Position numbers and translations under genes: made by a program
Source: an uncultured Arenicella sp.
GTDB lineage: Bacteria > Pseudomonadota > Gammaproteobacteria > Arenicellales > Arenicellaceae
DNA: 53,088 bases
Assembly (NCBI GenBank): GCA_937974565.1
Contig: CALJWL010000038.1
Span: 1-53,088, forward strand
Reading direction: 5' to 3'
Notes under the pieces: model-generated
Database searches by the model: none
Seen by the model: the letters and a program-made list of their open reading frames with translations, nothing else
What the model was told of the DNA's origin: nothing
Part shown: positions 29,103 to 38,634 of the stretch, one piece after another
How the letters are laid out: each line of letters starts with the position of its first letter
Numbering within the stretch: position 1 is the first letter of the stretch

Positions 29103-29513
29103 AATTTTCTTTGTTGTTCAGGGCTTTATGTCGTTTCTTAAGTGTGGCTTTTCAACGAAACTGATCAATATGCGTTGGCCGTTTTCGCTCGAAACGGGCA
29201 ACGGTTACGACTGGTATTTTGCCTGATTTTTGTCATAAGTTCGGCAAAGTAGATTAATAAAAAGCAAGATATTCATTACGGCCAAAGTTCAGGTTTAACG
29301 AAAAAAATCCCACAAAACCCCTTACTTATTGACATCAACTATAAATTTCTTGGGGTTTTAAGTCTAAATTATTTGCAACACTTGCCTTTTTTGGGTTACC
29401 GAAGGGTAAAGCTCAATGTCGACCGTAAAAGTTTGTCTAGACTTCCCGTTGTCGGCCCGAACCTACCCATACATAACCGACGTTTGATTAACCAATAGAA
29501 TCGAGGAATCACT
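29103..29513. other. 411-nt gene-free stretch between ung and the small secreted protein
   Basis: This divergent gap should hold promoters for ung-dinB and for the small secreted protein. It is AT-rich. A TTGACA hexamer stands at 29329-29334, but no acceptable -10 lies 16-18 bp beyond it, so I cannot define a promoter. No hairpin of note or coding frame is apparent. Confidence 0.5.
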
Positions 29514-29792
29514 ATGAATTCTACTAAAAACGTATTACCCAACTTTCTTAAAACAGTTCTATTTACAGCGGCTGCGGCTACCAGCATTTCAGCATTTGCT
29601 GGCGATCACGCAAAAGAAGAAGCCATCGGAGAACTGAAAGACATGAAGAACAAGAAAACCATGCTCAAGGAAGACGAATTAACAACATCGCTTACCAACG
29701 AAGCTGGTGACGTTAAAGTCGAGGTTATGGAAGACAAAAAAGACATGAAAAACGCCGTTAAAACTGCGCCTGACGAAGCCCCTGAAGGTTAG
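29514..29792 (+). CDS. Small secreted, charged protein of unknown function
   Basis: A 92-residue protein with a clear Sec signal (about residues 1-29, ending SISAFA before GDHAKEE). The mature part of about 63 residues is highly charged, has no cysteine and contains a short repeated motif, KDMKN, at two places. It looks helical or disordered. A GAGGAA ribosome site lies just upstream and a very strong terminator downstream, so it is a real monocistronic gene. I do not recognise the family. Confidence 0.7.
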   Translation: MNSTKNVLPNFLKTVLFTAAAATSISAFAGDHAKEEAIGELKDMKNKKTMLKEDELTTSLTNEAGDVKVEVMEDKKDMKNAVKTAPDEAPEG

Positions 29793-29915
29793 GCTGAGAT
29801 CAGCAAAACCGCGGCCAGAGAATCAGTCAAACAAGGCAATAGTTTTTGTATCTGAACACGCCAAGACGTTTCACTACAGAATTCTAGAACCTATGACGCT
29901 TTGACTTTATTCAAA

Positions 29916-29958
29916 CAAAAGCCCAACTGATCCAAGCGCATGATCAGTTGGGCTTTTG
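29916..29958 (+). terminator. Strong bidirectional terminator
   Basis: A perfect 17-bp inverted repeat (CAAAAGCCCAACTGATC and its complement around a 9-nt loop) with an A run on one side and a T run on the other. It ends the small secreted protein transcript and, in the other direction, the addA-like transcript that stops at 30122. The rest of the 329-nt gap (29793-30121) holds nothing else I can identify. Confidence 0.9.
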
Positions 29959-30121
29959 TATTTATAATTTAACGTCGACTCAAGTGCCTCCGCCTTATGT
30001 GTTTTGCGAATTTAAATCGATCATCACAACCCCACTTCAGTGCCATTTAAAATGTTGGCTCTCAATTTTACGGCTTTCACTGTGTTTCTTTCTTTGTTTT
30101 TTTTACCATCATCAAACGGTC

Positions 30122-33100
30122 TTAATGGTTGATGTTGGCTTGGTATGTCCAGATACGCAACTGTTTGAGTAATGGAAAATAAACAGCGAGCTTTATCGGT
30201 CGTGATTCCACTTGGCTCATCAATTCACCGTATTTATTCAATTGGTCACGATGTCGCTCTTGAACCTGAATGTCTACGAATTTTTCCAAGTCAGAACTTT
30301 GAGTGGTGGTGGTCTTATAATCGACAATCCAACGCACACCATCGTTATCAATAAAAGTGCGATCAAGGCGATATTTTTTAACAACGCCGGCTTCCAACGT
30401 CGATAAGGCGTACTCGTTTTGCGCTACCTCGTAGTCAGTGAAAATAAACGTTGCTTGCGGGTCTGACTGAATATGTTGCACGGCCGTCACCATCCGTTGC
30501 AACGCATACCCAATGCGATTATCTGGCACTCGTAAACTTAACAATTCAGCGCGCCAGCGTTGCCTCATAACATCGTCAACGGTCAAATTTAGGATCTCGG
30601 CGCCGGCAAATTGTAAGAAGTCATGTAACACAATACCCACCGCCGTCGCCACTTCAGTGGCCCATTCAAAGATGACTTCGTCTGTCTGGTGTTCTTGTCT
30701 TTGTGACTCGTTTAATTCTTGTGCGTTCAGTTGTGCTGGCGGTTGCCACGCGAAATCTTCCTGCATCGGAGCTTGGTAGTCAGCGGGCAAACGAAATAAA
30801 GTCTGGTCTAATCGCTCACTTTCAGGCGACGCCTCTGTACCTTGATCTTGATTCGGTGCCATGACTTTGAAGTGATGACTCAATATAGGCCACAACGAAC
30901 CCAATAAACTGTTTTTTGGCGGGTTAGCAAGCTCTTGATTTTGCTCATTGGTTTTCAGGTTCCCTAGCAACACCAACTTATGCTCTGCTCGCGTACACGC
31001 CACGTACATTAAACGCACCACTTCGCTGTTGGCTCGCTTCGCATCAAGATCCCGCAGGTAAGCGTAATGCGACCCTTCTTCAACCTTGAATAAGAGTGGC
31101 GCTAATAGCAGATTAGGGGTGCCGCTCTTCGTTTGGTGTTCCGCCCACATAAGTACATCACGGTCTTCGGCTCTTGGTTTACTCGCCAGGCCCGGCAAAA
31201 TCACCGTGTGGTACTGCAAACCCTTGGCTTTGTGAATGGTGCTGACCACAACGTTGGCTGACTCTTGTGCTACATAGCAAGCACGCAAACGCTGCAAATG
31301 TAATTCAAGCTCTTTAACACTGGGCAGATCACCACCACGTTGCAATGAATTCAGTAATTCAAATACTTGCTCAATGTCTTCGCTCTGAATACGACCCAGG
31401 GTTTGTTCGCCCCCTAACTGCCGCCACGCCCATCGCGTCAAACTACCGAGGTCCGTTTGTTGGTGTTGTTTTTTTGCTGCGGCCAGCACACCACAAAAAC
31501 GCAATAAGCGCTGCTTTGAGTCCGTGTTTAATCTTGAAGTGATGGTTGTATCAACCAAGCTTTGCCAAATTAACTGATCGGGCTTGCCAGTAAACAAGCT
31601 GATTTCTTCTAAAGTGAGACCACACCACGGGCCACGCAGCAATGCCAACCAAGCAACACGATCGTCTTCACTGCATATTGCCCTACACAGTACGATTACG
31701 TCTTTAACCGCTTGCTGCTCATGCAACGGTTGAATGTCTATCGCGGCATAATGAATGCCGCTTTGATCCAGCCGTGGTAATAAATATTCAAGTTGCGGGC
31801 GTGTTCTAACTAAAATGGCTATTTGCGCATCATCGCTAGGCAAAGAAGATAAAGCGTTCTGCACAATTTCCAGCAACACTTCGGCCTCTTGCGCACGATC
31901 GTTCGCCAACCAGTACTCTACTGGCGTTTCGCCAGCATCTTGTTTAGAGGAATACGCACCGGCGTATTTAATCGCGCCGGTAAGCACGTCATTTTTTGCT
32001 GGGAAACTTGGTTTAAATGCATAATTAAACCAAGACACCAACGTTTCAGTCGAACGAAAGTTTTGCGACAAGGTCAAAGATTCGATCTCAATATTATCAA
32101 ACACACCGGTGTATTGATTATTAGCGACTTGCAAAAACAGACTCACATCCGCTTCACGAAAGCGATAAATAGACTGCATTGGGTCGCCCACCAAAAACAA
32201 CGTTCTAGCTGGGCTCTCATGCAATTGCCACCCTGCTGTCAATTTTTTCAGCAGGCTCAATTGGCCATTGGACGTGTCTTGGAATTCATCCACCAAAATA
32301 TGATCAATCTGGCCGTCCATCAACAGGCCTAGATCAGTGGGGTTATTTAAATCAGAAAGCGCCATATTGGCGCGTTGAGTAACTTCACTGTGGTCAATTT
32401 CACCAACGGAGCGAAAGCGCAACTGCAGCCTAACAGCCAGCGCTTTTAATACCGACTCTAAGGCACTGAGGCAACGCCAATCAACATCACTGTATGTTAA
32501 AGGGGGCAACGTTTTTAATTCGGCTAAGGCGGCCACCGCCACCTCGTCATCTCGCATCTCGTCAAACAGCGCTTTACAACGATCTTTATCGGCATGCTTA
32601 GCTGGGAAACCCGTATTTTTATCGGGCGCTGCGCGCACTTTATCGCCCGTTTTCACCAGCACCATATCAACCAATGCTGACCAATGTTGGGGCTGCAAAT
32701 CATCAAGTAAGCCTGAGTGTCCCTGCAACACCTGCATACTTTTTGCCGCTCTAGGGTTCTCGTAATCGATGCGACCGGAAGCCTGAATTGCAAGCTCTAA
32801 CCAGCCTTCAAGCATACCCTCACTGAACAAGCTTCTGGTATTCGTGAGACAAGTATTAATCAACTCAGCCCACGCTTGTTCTAATTCGCACCTCATTGAT
32901 TGCACGTCATTATGTACTAAGTGTCGCAACCATTGGTCGCGCTTTGACAACATATTGATAAATAGCCGCCGGGCTTTATCATAGTTATAGTCTAACTCAT
33001 GCATGACTGTCTTTAGAGACTCACCAACATCGGAGCTTGGCTTCAGCAACTCATCAAACACTTGATCCACGGCAAACGCGAAGTGTGCGTCCACGGCATC

Positions 33101-33526
33101 ACTGGTATTAGGGCGGTCACCCAAACGGCTTAACCACGGCATACTTGACGCAAGACGCGCAGAAAACGCATCTATGGTCAAGATTTGCATTTGATGCGGT
33201 GACTCTAATAGACGCCACCCCATCTGCGCATCCCGTTGAAGTACCCAATTAGCCAGTTCGATACCTTGTTGCTCGAAGACGTCCTTCGCAACACAACCCT
33301 TTTTAGCCGCTAATAACAGCTCAAGAATGCGCTCACGCATTTCAGCGCGAGCTTTACGAGTAAATGTAATGGCAAGCACATTATTCGGTTTTTCAACCCG
33401 GGCCAATAAACACAAATAACGATAGACCAAAAGGCCTGTCTTACCAGAACCGGCTGGCGCTTGAACGATAAACGACCTTTTAGGGTCTAATGCTTGTTGG
33501 CGCGACTCTAAATCAACGACCATCAC
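30122..33526 (-). CDS. AddA-like UvrD helicase/nuclease
   Basis: An 1134-residue superfamily 1A helicase with a C-terminal nuclease. Walker A is VQAPAGSGKTGLL at about residues 20-32. Other helicase motifs are AITFTRKARAEM, LVDEFQDTSNGQ (II), VGDPMQSIYRFREAD (III), and STIHKAKGLQYHTVILPG (V), with LMYVACTRAEHKL (VI). The C-terminal RecB-type nuclease has WIVDYKTT followed by Gln/Tyr residues. It overlaps the upstream AddB-like gene by 14 nt, so the two form one unit that would resect double-strand DNA ends for recombination. RecB is the alternative, but no recC or recD is nearby. Confidence 0.87.
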   Translation of the reverse strand: MMVVDLESRQQALDPKRSFIVQAPAGSGKTGLLVYRYLCLLARVEKPNNVLAITFTRKARAEMRERILELLLAAKKGCVAKDVFEQQGIELANWVLQRDAQMGWRLLESPHQMQILTIDAFSARLASSMPWLSRLGDRPNTSDAVDAHFAFAVDQVFDELLKPSSDVGESLKTVMHELDYNYDKARRLFINMLSKRDQWLRHLVHNDVQSMRCELEQAWAELINTCLTNTRSLFSEGMLEGWLELAIQASGRIDYENPRAAKSMQVLQGHSGLLDDLQPQHWSALVDMVLVKTGDKVRAAPDKNTGFPAKHADKDRCKALFDEMRDDEVAVAALAELKTLPPLTYSDVDWRCLSALESVLKALAVRLQLRFRSVGEIDHSEVTQRANMALSDLNNPTDLGLLMDGQIDHILVDEFQDTSNGQLSLLKKLTAGWQLHESPARTLFLVGDPMQSIYRFREADVSLFLQVANNQYTGVFDNIEIESLTLSQNFRSTETLVSWFNYAFKPSFPAKNDVLTGAIKYAGAYSSKQDAGETPVEYWLANDRAQEAEVLLEIVQNALSSLPSDDAQIAILVRTRPQLEYLLPRLDQSGIHYAAIDIQPLHEQQAVKDVIVLCRAICSEDDRVAWLALLRGPWCGLTLEEISLFTGKPDQLIWQSLVDTTITSRLNTDSKQRLLRFCGVLAAAKKQHQQTDLGSLTRWAWRQLGGEQTLGRIQSEDIEQVFELLNSLQRGGDLPSVKELELHLQRLRACYVAQESANVVVSTIHKAKGLQYHTVILPGLASKPRAEDRDVLMWAEHQTKSGTPNLLLAPLLFKVEEGSHYAYLRDLDAKRANSEVVRLMYVACTRAEHKLVLLGNLKTNEQNQELANPPKNSLLGSLWPILSHHFKVMAPNQDQGTEASPESERLDQTLFRLPADYQAPMQEDFAWQPPAQLNAQELNESQRQEHQTDEVIFEWATEVATAVGIVLHDFLQFAGAEILNLTVDDVMRQRWRAELLSLRVPDNRIGYALQRMVTAVQHIQSDPQATFIFTDYEVAQNEYALSTLEAGVVKKYRLDRTFIDNDGVRWIVDYKTTTTQSSDLEKFVDIQVQERHRDQLNKYGELMSQVESRPIKLAVYFPLLKQLRIWTYQANINH

Positions 33527-36362
33527 TCACCTCGCCACCATCAGCAGCACAACCTGTATTGCGCTCACGCAACTCTTGTATCCGGCACATCGCACTCAAC
33601 TCGCAATACTGACACGCTTGCTTATCCACAGGGTTAACCGCTGCTTCGCCGACTAAAAATTCGTTAGCTAAACGGGTAAACACCTCGGGCCAATTACGGC
33701 GGCTGGTTTGCCACAGCGACTGTGTATCAATGCCACGCTTTGCACTGGACGGAAAAATGTCCACCTCAGCAAGCTCGACGTATTTACAATCACCACGCCT
33801 TACTTGCCCATAGGCAATGCCCGACACCTTATTGCTTTTGAGTTCGTCCAACACCAAGGCGTACAACGGCAACTGAGGCTCGCGCGGCCGCTCACCTTGC
33901 CAATCATTTTTATTCACCATGCCAGTTTTATAATCAACGATGACCGACTGGCCAGCGTCCGTTACATCAACTCGGTCAATAATGTAGTCAAACGTAATCC
34001 CAGCCCATTCACCACGATATTTACTCTCAGTTTCAACCACGGCAAAGTTACTTGGGCGTTTACGTTCCAGTGCCAGCCATTCATTGGCCAGTTCAATCAC
34101 TCGCGTCTTTTCGAGTTTAAATAATCGCAGCTTCTCTTCATTAAGTTCATCTTTATTATTCTGCAATAATTGGTCAAAAGAGGCTAAAAGCAACGTTGTC
34201 TGTTCATTGCCATCAAGCCCATTCAAAAACGCTTGATCAGGTATTTTTTGCCACAAAATTTCTAACATTTGATGAGTTAGGTTGCCTCGGTCAAAGTGAT
34301 CCAACCCAAACTCAAGCTCTTGCTCAACGTCAAATCGAAGCTGATGGGTAACAAAAGCCTTAAAAGCGCATTGCGACTGATTTTTAAAGATAGCCGCACC
34401 ACCACGGGCGGTATCGGGTTTGCGCCACGCTGGGCCCCGAGTGTCGGTATAAGATTCTAAAGTTGAACCGTTTGACTGCGGAATTCCATCGGCAGTAACG
34501 CAGGGCGGCTCTGCCGATTTCAAATCGGGCTTAGAAATCAGTTTAGCGTTAATCAATTGCTCAGAAAATATCGGTGACGCTTGCCTTTGCTCATTGCCAC
34601 TATCAACACGCGCTAACGCAAAACTAACAAAGGCTTCAGCAGAAGCAGTAAGCAGGCTTTGCATTACCTTCTGCGCTTGATTAATACTGGTTTGCGGGCT
34701 AGCGTCAGGATAACCAGTGGGCAACAGATGATAGTTCGGTACAAACGCATCACTTTTATTCGCTGCGGGAAAATCGTCTGTCATACCGGTTACAAAGCAG
34801 ACGTCAATTTCACGCCCCAATGCATCAAGCAAGCCTGAAATAACCACCGGCGATGCCGCCGATTTTGGCATAAACACCGTATCACGAGCCAACTGTTGAA
34901 ATCCTGATACGGCACCTGAGAGACCGATGCTTCGTTGCACCGTACCTAAGTCGGCAAATTCTTGGAACACATGATCCCAACGTTTACGAAGCTGGTGCGC
35001 CACACTCGACAGCTCTGTACCTACTGGGTTTGTTTGCCATTGCCACAAAGCCAACCACTCAGCGAATATTTGTGCCCACTCAGAAAAACGTAAAGCCGCA
35101 TAGCCTGTAGCCTGCTTTTGGGCGCTCAATTTTTTCGTTAGTGCATCTCGAAACAACGTCACTTTACCAATAAATTGATTTAAAACGTCAACACTCTCCG
35201 AGCTTAAATTTTCGTTGAGTTCACCGAGTTCTTGACTCTTTTTATATTCTTCAAACAGGGTTTCAAGTCGATCTAACGAAACGTTCCTTAAGCGTTGATG
35301 TTTCAACCAGCGCTCCAGTTCATAAAACTCAGATTTGTTGCGTTGTACACCCCCCAAAAAGACGGACCGAAACAGAAATCGCAAATCAGCCATCGGCAAA
35401 GACGATTTGAGCAAACCAATCAAACATAAGGCCACCTCAATAGTTGGCGACTCGTGCATAGCACGTCCTAAACTTAAGCGGTAAACGCAATTATTATTCT
35501 GTACATCGGTTAACGAGGCATTGGGGTAGAACGTTTGTCGCGCCAACTCTTGAACTTGACTGTAACGATGTTGCAAATCTGGAACAACAATGTGAATGCG
35601 CTGCTTTGGTTGTTTCTCTAACAAGGCTCTGGCTTGTCTTAGCACATGCTCCAACTCGTATTTGTCAGTGTCATAACGAAGGTAATTTAGATTCGTTGTT
35701 TGACGTTTGGGGCCACCCGACAACACCTCTATTGCTACGGCTCGACCTGTTATTGAGTCATTGCTCACACTTTCACAATAAGCCGCAAAGGCCTGCTGCG
35801 CGGCAGTAAGTAAATCATAGGCATACCAAACCAATTTTTTTACTTGAAAGCACAACGCCCCTTTGGATAACAATTCAATTAACGCTGATTGCAGTCTCGG
35901 CTCATCAATTAAGCCTCGCTGTTTGAGCGCGGCACTGTAATGTTGGCGCCACTCCAAAAACTGATCCACATCAGCCACATGATCTGCCGCTAATGCGGCT
36001 TTATCGCAAGCCCAATCGGACAATAAGCGGTCGCTGCGCATACACGCGCGTGCGGTCTGTTGAACATTCAGTAGTGTTAGCTCACTGCTGGCCTGCTTGG
36101 ATTTTTCTATTACCTGCGTCCACAGCATCTTGGCCTGTTGAGGCCCAATAACCGAATGTATGCCATCAAACGCAAACCGGTTATGCTGCCATAAATCTCG
36201 CAACCATTCGGACCATGAAACAATATTTGGCGCTTCCCACACCAACTGATTACGTTGAATCTTTTGTGCCGCTAAGGTTTCATTCAGATGCGTGGTTAAA
36301 CTTCCTGTCGGCACGATCAAGACTGTATCTGACTGCAGTGTGTAAAGTGATTGCTCATCCAT
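33513..36362 (-). CDS. AddB-like PD-(D/E)XK nuclease with Fe-S cysteines
   Basis: About 949 residues from the chosen start. The C-terminal third is a RecB-type nuclease: VIVDYKTGMV with a downstream QLPLYALVL. Four cysteines are placed as in the AddB iron-sulfur domain, one before the nuclease (QCAFKAF) and three after it (CQYCELSAMC). The N-terminal half is a degenerate helicase fold; the Walker A position reads VPTGSLTTHL, without the GKT, so ATP hydrolysis there is unlikely. I use the ATG at 36362 because an earlier start at 36485 would lie inside the terminator of the upstream cytochrome gene. It is translationally coupled to the AddA-like gene. Confidence 0.85.
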   Translation of the reverse strand: MDEQSLYTLQSDTVLIVPTGSLTTHLNETLAAQKIQRNQLVWEAPNIVSWSEWLRDLWQHNRFAFDGIHSVIGPQQAKMLWTQVIEKSKQASSELTLLNVQQTARACMRSDRLLSDWACDKAALAADHVADVDQFLEWRQHYSAALKQRGLIDEPRLQSALIELLSKGALCFQVKKLVWYAYDLLTAAQQAFAAYCESVSNDSITGRAVAIEVLSGGPKRQTTNLNYLRYDTDKYELEHVLRQARALLEKQPKQRIHIVVPDLQHRYSQVQELARQTFYPNASLTDVQNNNCVYRLSLGRAMHESPTIEVALCLIGLLKSSLPMADLRFLFRSVFLGGVQRNKSEFYELERWLKHQRLRNVSLDRLETLFEEYKKSQELGELNENLSSESVDVLNQFIGKVTLFRDALTKKLSAQKQATGYAALRFSEWAQIFAEWLALWQWQTNPVGTELSSVAHQLRKRWDHVFQEFADLGTVQRSIGLSGAVSGFQQLARDTVFMPKSAASPVVISGLLDALGREIDVCFVTGMTDDFPAANKSDAFVPNYHLLPTGYPDASPQTSINQAQKVMQSLLTASAEAFVSFALARVDSGNEQRQASPIFSEQLINAKLISKPDLKSAEPPCVTADGIPQSNGSTLESYTDTRGPAWRKPDTARGGAAIFKNQSQCAFKAFVTHQLRFDVEQELEFGLDHFDRGNLTHQMLEILWQKIPDQAFLNGLDGNEQTTLLLASFDQLLQNNKDELNEEKLRLFKLEKTRVIELANEWLALERKRPSNFAVVETESKYRGEWAGITFDYIIDRVDVTDAGQSVIVDYKTGMVNKNDWQGERPREPQLPLYALVLDELKSNKVSGIAYGQVRRGDCKYVELAEVDIFPSSAKRGIDTQSLWQTSRRNWPEVFTRLANEFLVGEAAVNPVDKQACQYCELSAMCRIQELRERNTGCAADGGEVSDGR

Positions 36363-36483
36363 GGATGAAGTGTAGCACCAGAGTAAAAAGCGAAGGGGAA
36401 AAGCGTGCCTTTCGCACGCGTTTACCAAAGAAATTTGCGGTTCGATGAGCGATAGCGCACTCGAAGGCACGATATGTGGGTGC

Positions 36484-36513
36484 AAAAAAAAACGGTCGAA
36501 TGACCGCTTTTTT
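36484..36513 (-). terminator. Terminator of the cytochrome c4 gene
   Basis: On the minus strand GCGGTC, loop ATTC, GACCG is followed by about nine T residues, with an A run on the far side. It lies 73 nt downstream of the cytochrome c4 stop. It argues that the AddB-like gene has its own promoter further downstream and does not start at 36485. Confidence 0.88.
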
Positions 36514-36585
36514 CAGCTCATTGGCGTGCGTATAACAAGCCAAGTGTTATTGAGCCCTATTCAACTTGCTTATCAACTCACTTGC

Positions 36586-37197
36586 TTAGTTTAACCCAGC
36601 CATGTAAGCCGCTAATTCTTTAATTTGTTGCTCAGACAAACCGAAGGCAATGCTGTGCATAATGCCCTTGTAACCTTTTCGGTTGCCTTTTTTATAATCA
36701 AGTAGGCTTTTCTCTAAATACTCTCGGTGCTGAGCTGATACACGCGGATAATTCTTCGGGATACCATGGCCAGCAGGGCCGTGGCAACTCATGCAAGCAG
36801 AAATGCCGCGTTCAGAATAACCACCACGATAAATGCGAGCGCCTGCTTCTGCTAGCTTCGCTTCGTCTTCAGTCAAAGTAACTTCTATATTAGGTTCCAT
36901 CGAGGCGTAAAAAGCATCTAAATCGGCCATGTCTTGCGTAGAAAGGCCGGCAGCTTGACTCGCCATAATGGCGTTTTGACGCTCACCAGATTTAAAAGCA
37001 TCCAATTGAGCCGCAATATAACCCGGCACTTGACCTGCTAAATTAGGGTTAACTGACAGAGTACTGATGCCGTTGGCGCCATGACACGCCGCGCACACGG
37101 CCGACTTAGCTTTACCCGCTTCAGCATTACCGGCGGCCAATACATTACCCGAAGATAACGCGACCAAACCCGCAACGATCAATAATTTTCTTAACAT
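36586..37197 (-). CDS. Diheme cytochrome c4
   Basis: A periplasmic electron carrier with two similar heme domains. From the ATG at 37197, which has a GGAGG site 6 nt upstream, the signal peptide is MLRKLLIVAGLVALSSG up to VLAAG. Heme attachment motifs are CAACHG and CMSCHG, and the axial methionines are in NAIMASQAAG and GIMHSIAFGLS. Cytochrome c4 passes electrons to terminal oxidases such as cbb3. It is divergent from engB, the same arrangement as in Pseudomonas. It could also take electrons from the quinohemoprotein encoded at 47638-49785, which is inference. Confidence 0.93.
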   Translation of the reverse strand: MLRKLLIVAGLVALSSGNVLAAGNAEAGKAKSAVCAACHGANGISTLSVNPNLAGQVPGYIAAQLDAFKSGERQNAIMASQAAGLSTQDMADLDAFYASMEPNIEVTLTEDEAKLAEAGARIYRGGYSERGISACMSCHGPAGHGIPKNYPRVSAQHREYLEKSLLDYKKGNRKGYKGIMHSIAFGLSEQQIKELAAYMAGLN

Positions 37198-37454
37198 TAA
37201 GGCCTCCGAATAAGCCAGAAAGAGTGCGCTTCTCGCTTGACTCAAACACAATATAGGCGCGAATCAAAAGCGAGTTTATTTAAGTGCGGATTTATATCAT
37301 TTAAAGGTCTCATTCTCAAGCTCAGGCACGGGTTTACACGGCATAATCAAACTGAGACCTTCATCGTGAATCCATTTTACTCAGAGGCAAGACAAAATCG
37401 CAGACAAAAGAGGCGTTTACGCCGTATTTTGGCAAAAGAGACTTATTGTGCAAA

Positions 37455-37506
37455 CGTCTGACATTATACGTTCCGTATACGGCGATGCATTCTGTCCGTC
37501 TGACAT
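37455..37506. promoter_or_regulatory. Direct repeats around a palindrome upstream of engB
   Basis: CGTCTGACAT occurs at 37455-37464 and again at 37497-37506, 42 bp apart (about four helical turns). Between them lies the palindrome CCGTATACGG at 37473-37482. The group sits 25-77 nt before the engB start in the cytochrome c4/engB divergent region, where a regulator could act on either gene. No known factor is matched. Confidence 0.4.
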
Positions 37507-37531
37507 AGAGGAACTTTGGTAGAATGCGTCA

Positions 37532-38170
37532 ATGAATGATAAGCATAATAAAAATGAAAAACCACAACAGGGGCTACCTGTTGCGTTGCGCCACCCCCAA
37601 TTTATACTGGGGGCCGCCAAGCCAAGCCAATTCCCTAACGATGACTTAGTCGAAATAGCCTTCGCTGGGCGTTCTAATGTCGGAAAATCCAGCGCAATTA
37701 ACGCCATCTGTAATCGCCGAAAGTTAGCCCGAACCAGTAAAGTGCCGGGCCGCACTCAACAAATAAATTTTTTCTCTTTAGGGGAAACGGCTCGTTTAGT
37801 AGATTTACCAGGTTATGGGTTTGCACAAGTTCCATTAGCGGTCAAAAAAGACTGGGAAACCACCATTCATCGGTATTTGACTGAGAGAAGCAATTTAATC
37901 GTTCTCGTACTTTTAATGGATATAAGACACCCACTGACCGATTTGGACAGGCAAATGGTTAAGTGGGCAAGCGAGTCTGATCTTCCCACGCAAATTTTGT
38001 TAACCAAGGCTGACAAACTTAAACGCGGAAAAATTGCCAGCACAACGCTTAACGTAGAAAAGGAACTGGCCAATATTAACGGGCAATTTGGTGTTGAGCC
38101 TTTTTCATCGCTTAAATTCACTGGTGTGGATGCCATGCGTGAGCAGATACAAGAGTGGGTAGACAACTAA
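37532..38170 (+). CDS. engB: Ribosome biogenesis GTPase EngB (YihA/YsxC)
   Basis: A 212-residue small GTPase needed for 50S subunit maturation. The G motifs are clear: G1 AGRSNVGKSSAINA, G2 near the conserved GRTQQINFF, G3 DLPGYGFAQV and G4 LLTKADKL. It is divergent from the cytochrome c4 gene. A small hypothetical gene follows on the same strand after 134 nt. Confidence 0.96.
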   Translation: MNDKHNKNEKPQQGLPVALRHPQFILGAAKPSQFPNDDLVEIAFAGRSNVGKSSAINAICNRRKLARTSKVPGRTQQINFFSLGETARLVDLPGYGFAQVPLAVKKDWETTIHRYLTERSNLIVLVLLMDIRHPLTDLDRQMVKWASESDLPTQILLTKADKLKRGKIASTTLNVEKELANINGQFGVEPFSSLKFTGVDAMREQIQEWVDN

Positions 38171-38304
38171 GCACCAATTGAAAAAGCCTCTCGAAATACC
38201 CACCGTCTTGTAATGAAGTGTAATGGCACAGACTAGTCACATTTGACTATTGTTCATTGAACTAAGCCATGGTCTAATTTTCAAGAACACAGGAGGCAAA
38301 ATCT

Positions 38305-38634
38305 ATGGTGACACGGGTCAAAATTGGAGACATCAAAGTACAATGGCTGAATGCCAAGTGTCTCAACATTATTGCACAATACGCACGCCTCGCTTACGAG
38401 GTTGATGAAACCAAAATTCGAATGAGCAGCGATACCTGCTTGATTGATGTAACAGCGCACGCAACGGAGTCAGATCATCCAGAGCTTAAGCGAATATTTC
38501 GTGAACTGAAAGATCAGTTGAAAATATTGCTAGCAGCCGACCACTTGCAACCCAAACTGGATGCACTGCAAAAGTACGAAGGCCGAAATATCTATCCGAT
38601 AAACGACATGCCGTACTCACCGTTTTCGAATTAG
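38305..38634 (+). CDS. Hypothetical protein, 109 residues
   Basis: I do not recognise this family. The start is well supported by a perfect AGGAGG eight nt before the ATG. The product is soluble, with no signal or membrane segment, has two cysteines in the first half, and a helical central part (HPELKRIFRELKDQLKILL). Its last 18 nt overlap the converging end of the symporter gene. It lies downstream of engB, but the 134-nt gap gives no firm sign of an operon. Confidence 0.65.
   Translation: MVTRVKIGDIKVQWLNAKCLNIIAQYARLAYEVDETKIRMSSDTCLIDVTAHATESDHPELKRIFRELKDQLKILLAADHLQPKLDALQKYEGRNIYPINDMPYSPFSN

Noticed and set aside
29329-29334. TTGACA as a -35 for the small secreted protein
   Set aside because: The hexamer is perfect but no -10-like sequence lies 16-18 bp downstream.
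29948-30172. 74-codon open frame downstream of the small secreted protein
   Set aside because: It starts inside the terminator hairpin and overlaps the end of the helicase gene.
36363-36485. Upstream extension of the AddB-like protein to 36485
   Set aside because: The extra 41 codons begin inside the cytochrome c4 terminator and do not resemble the family's N-terminus.
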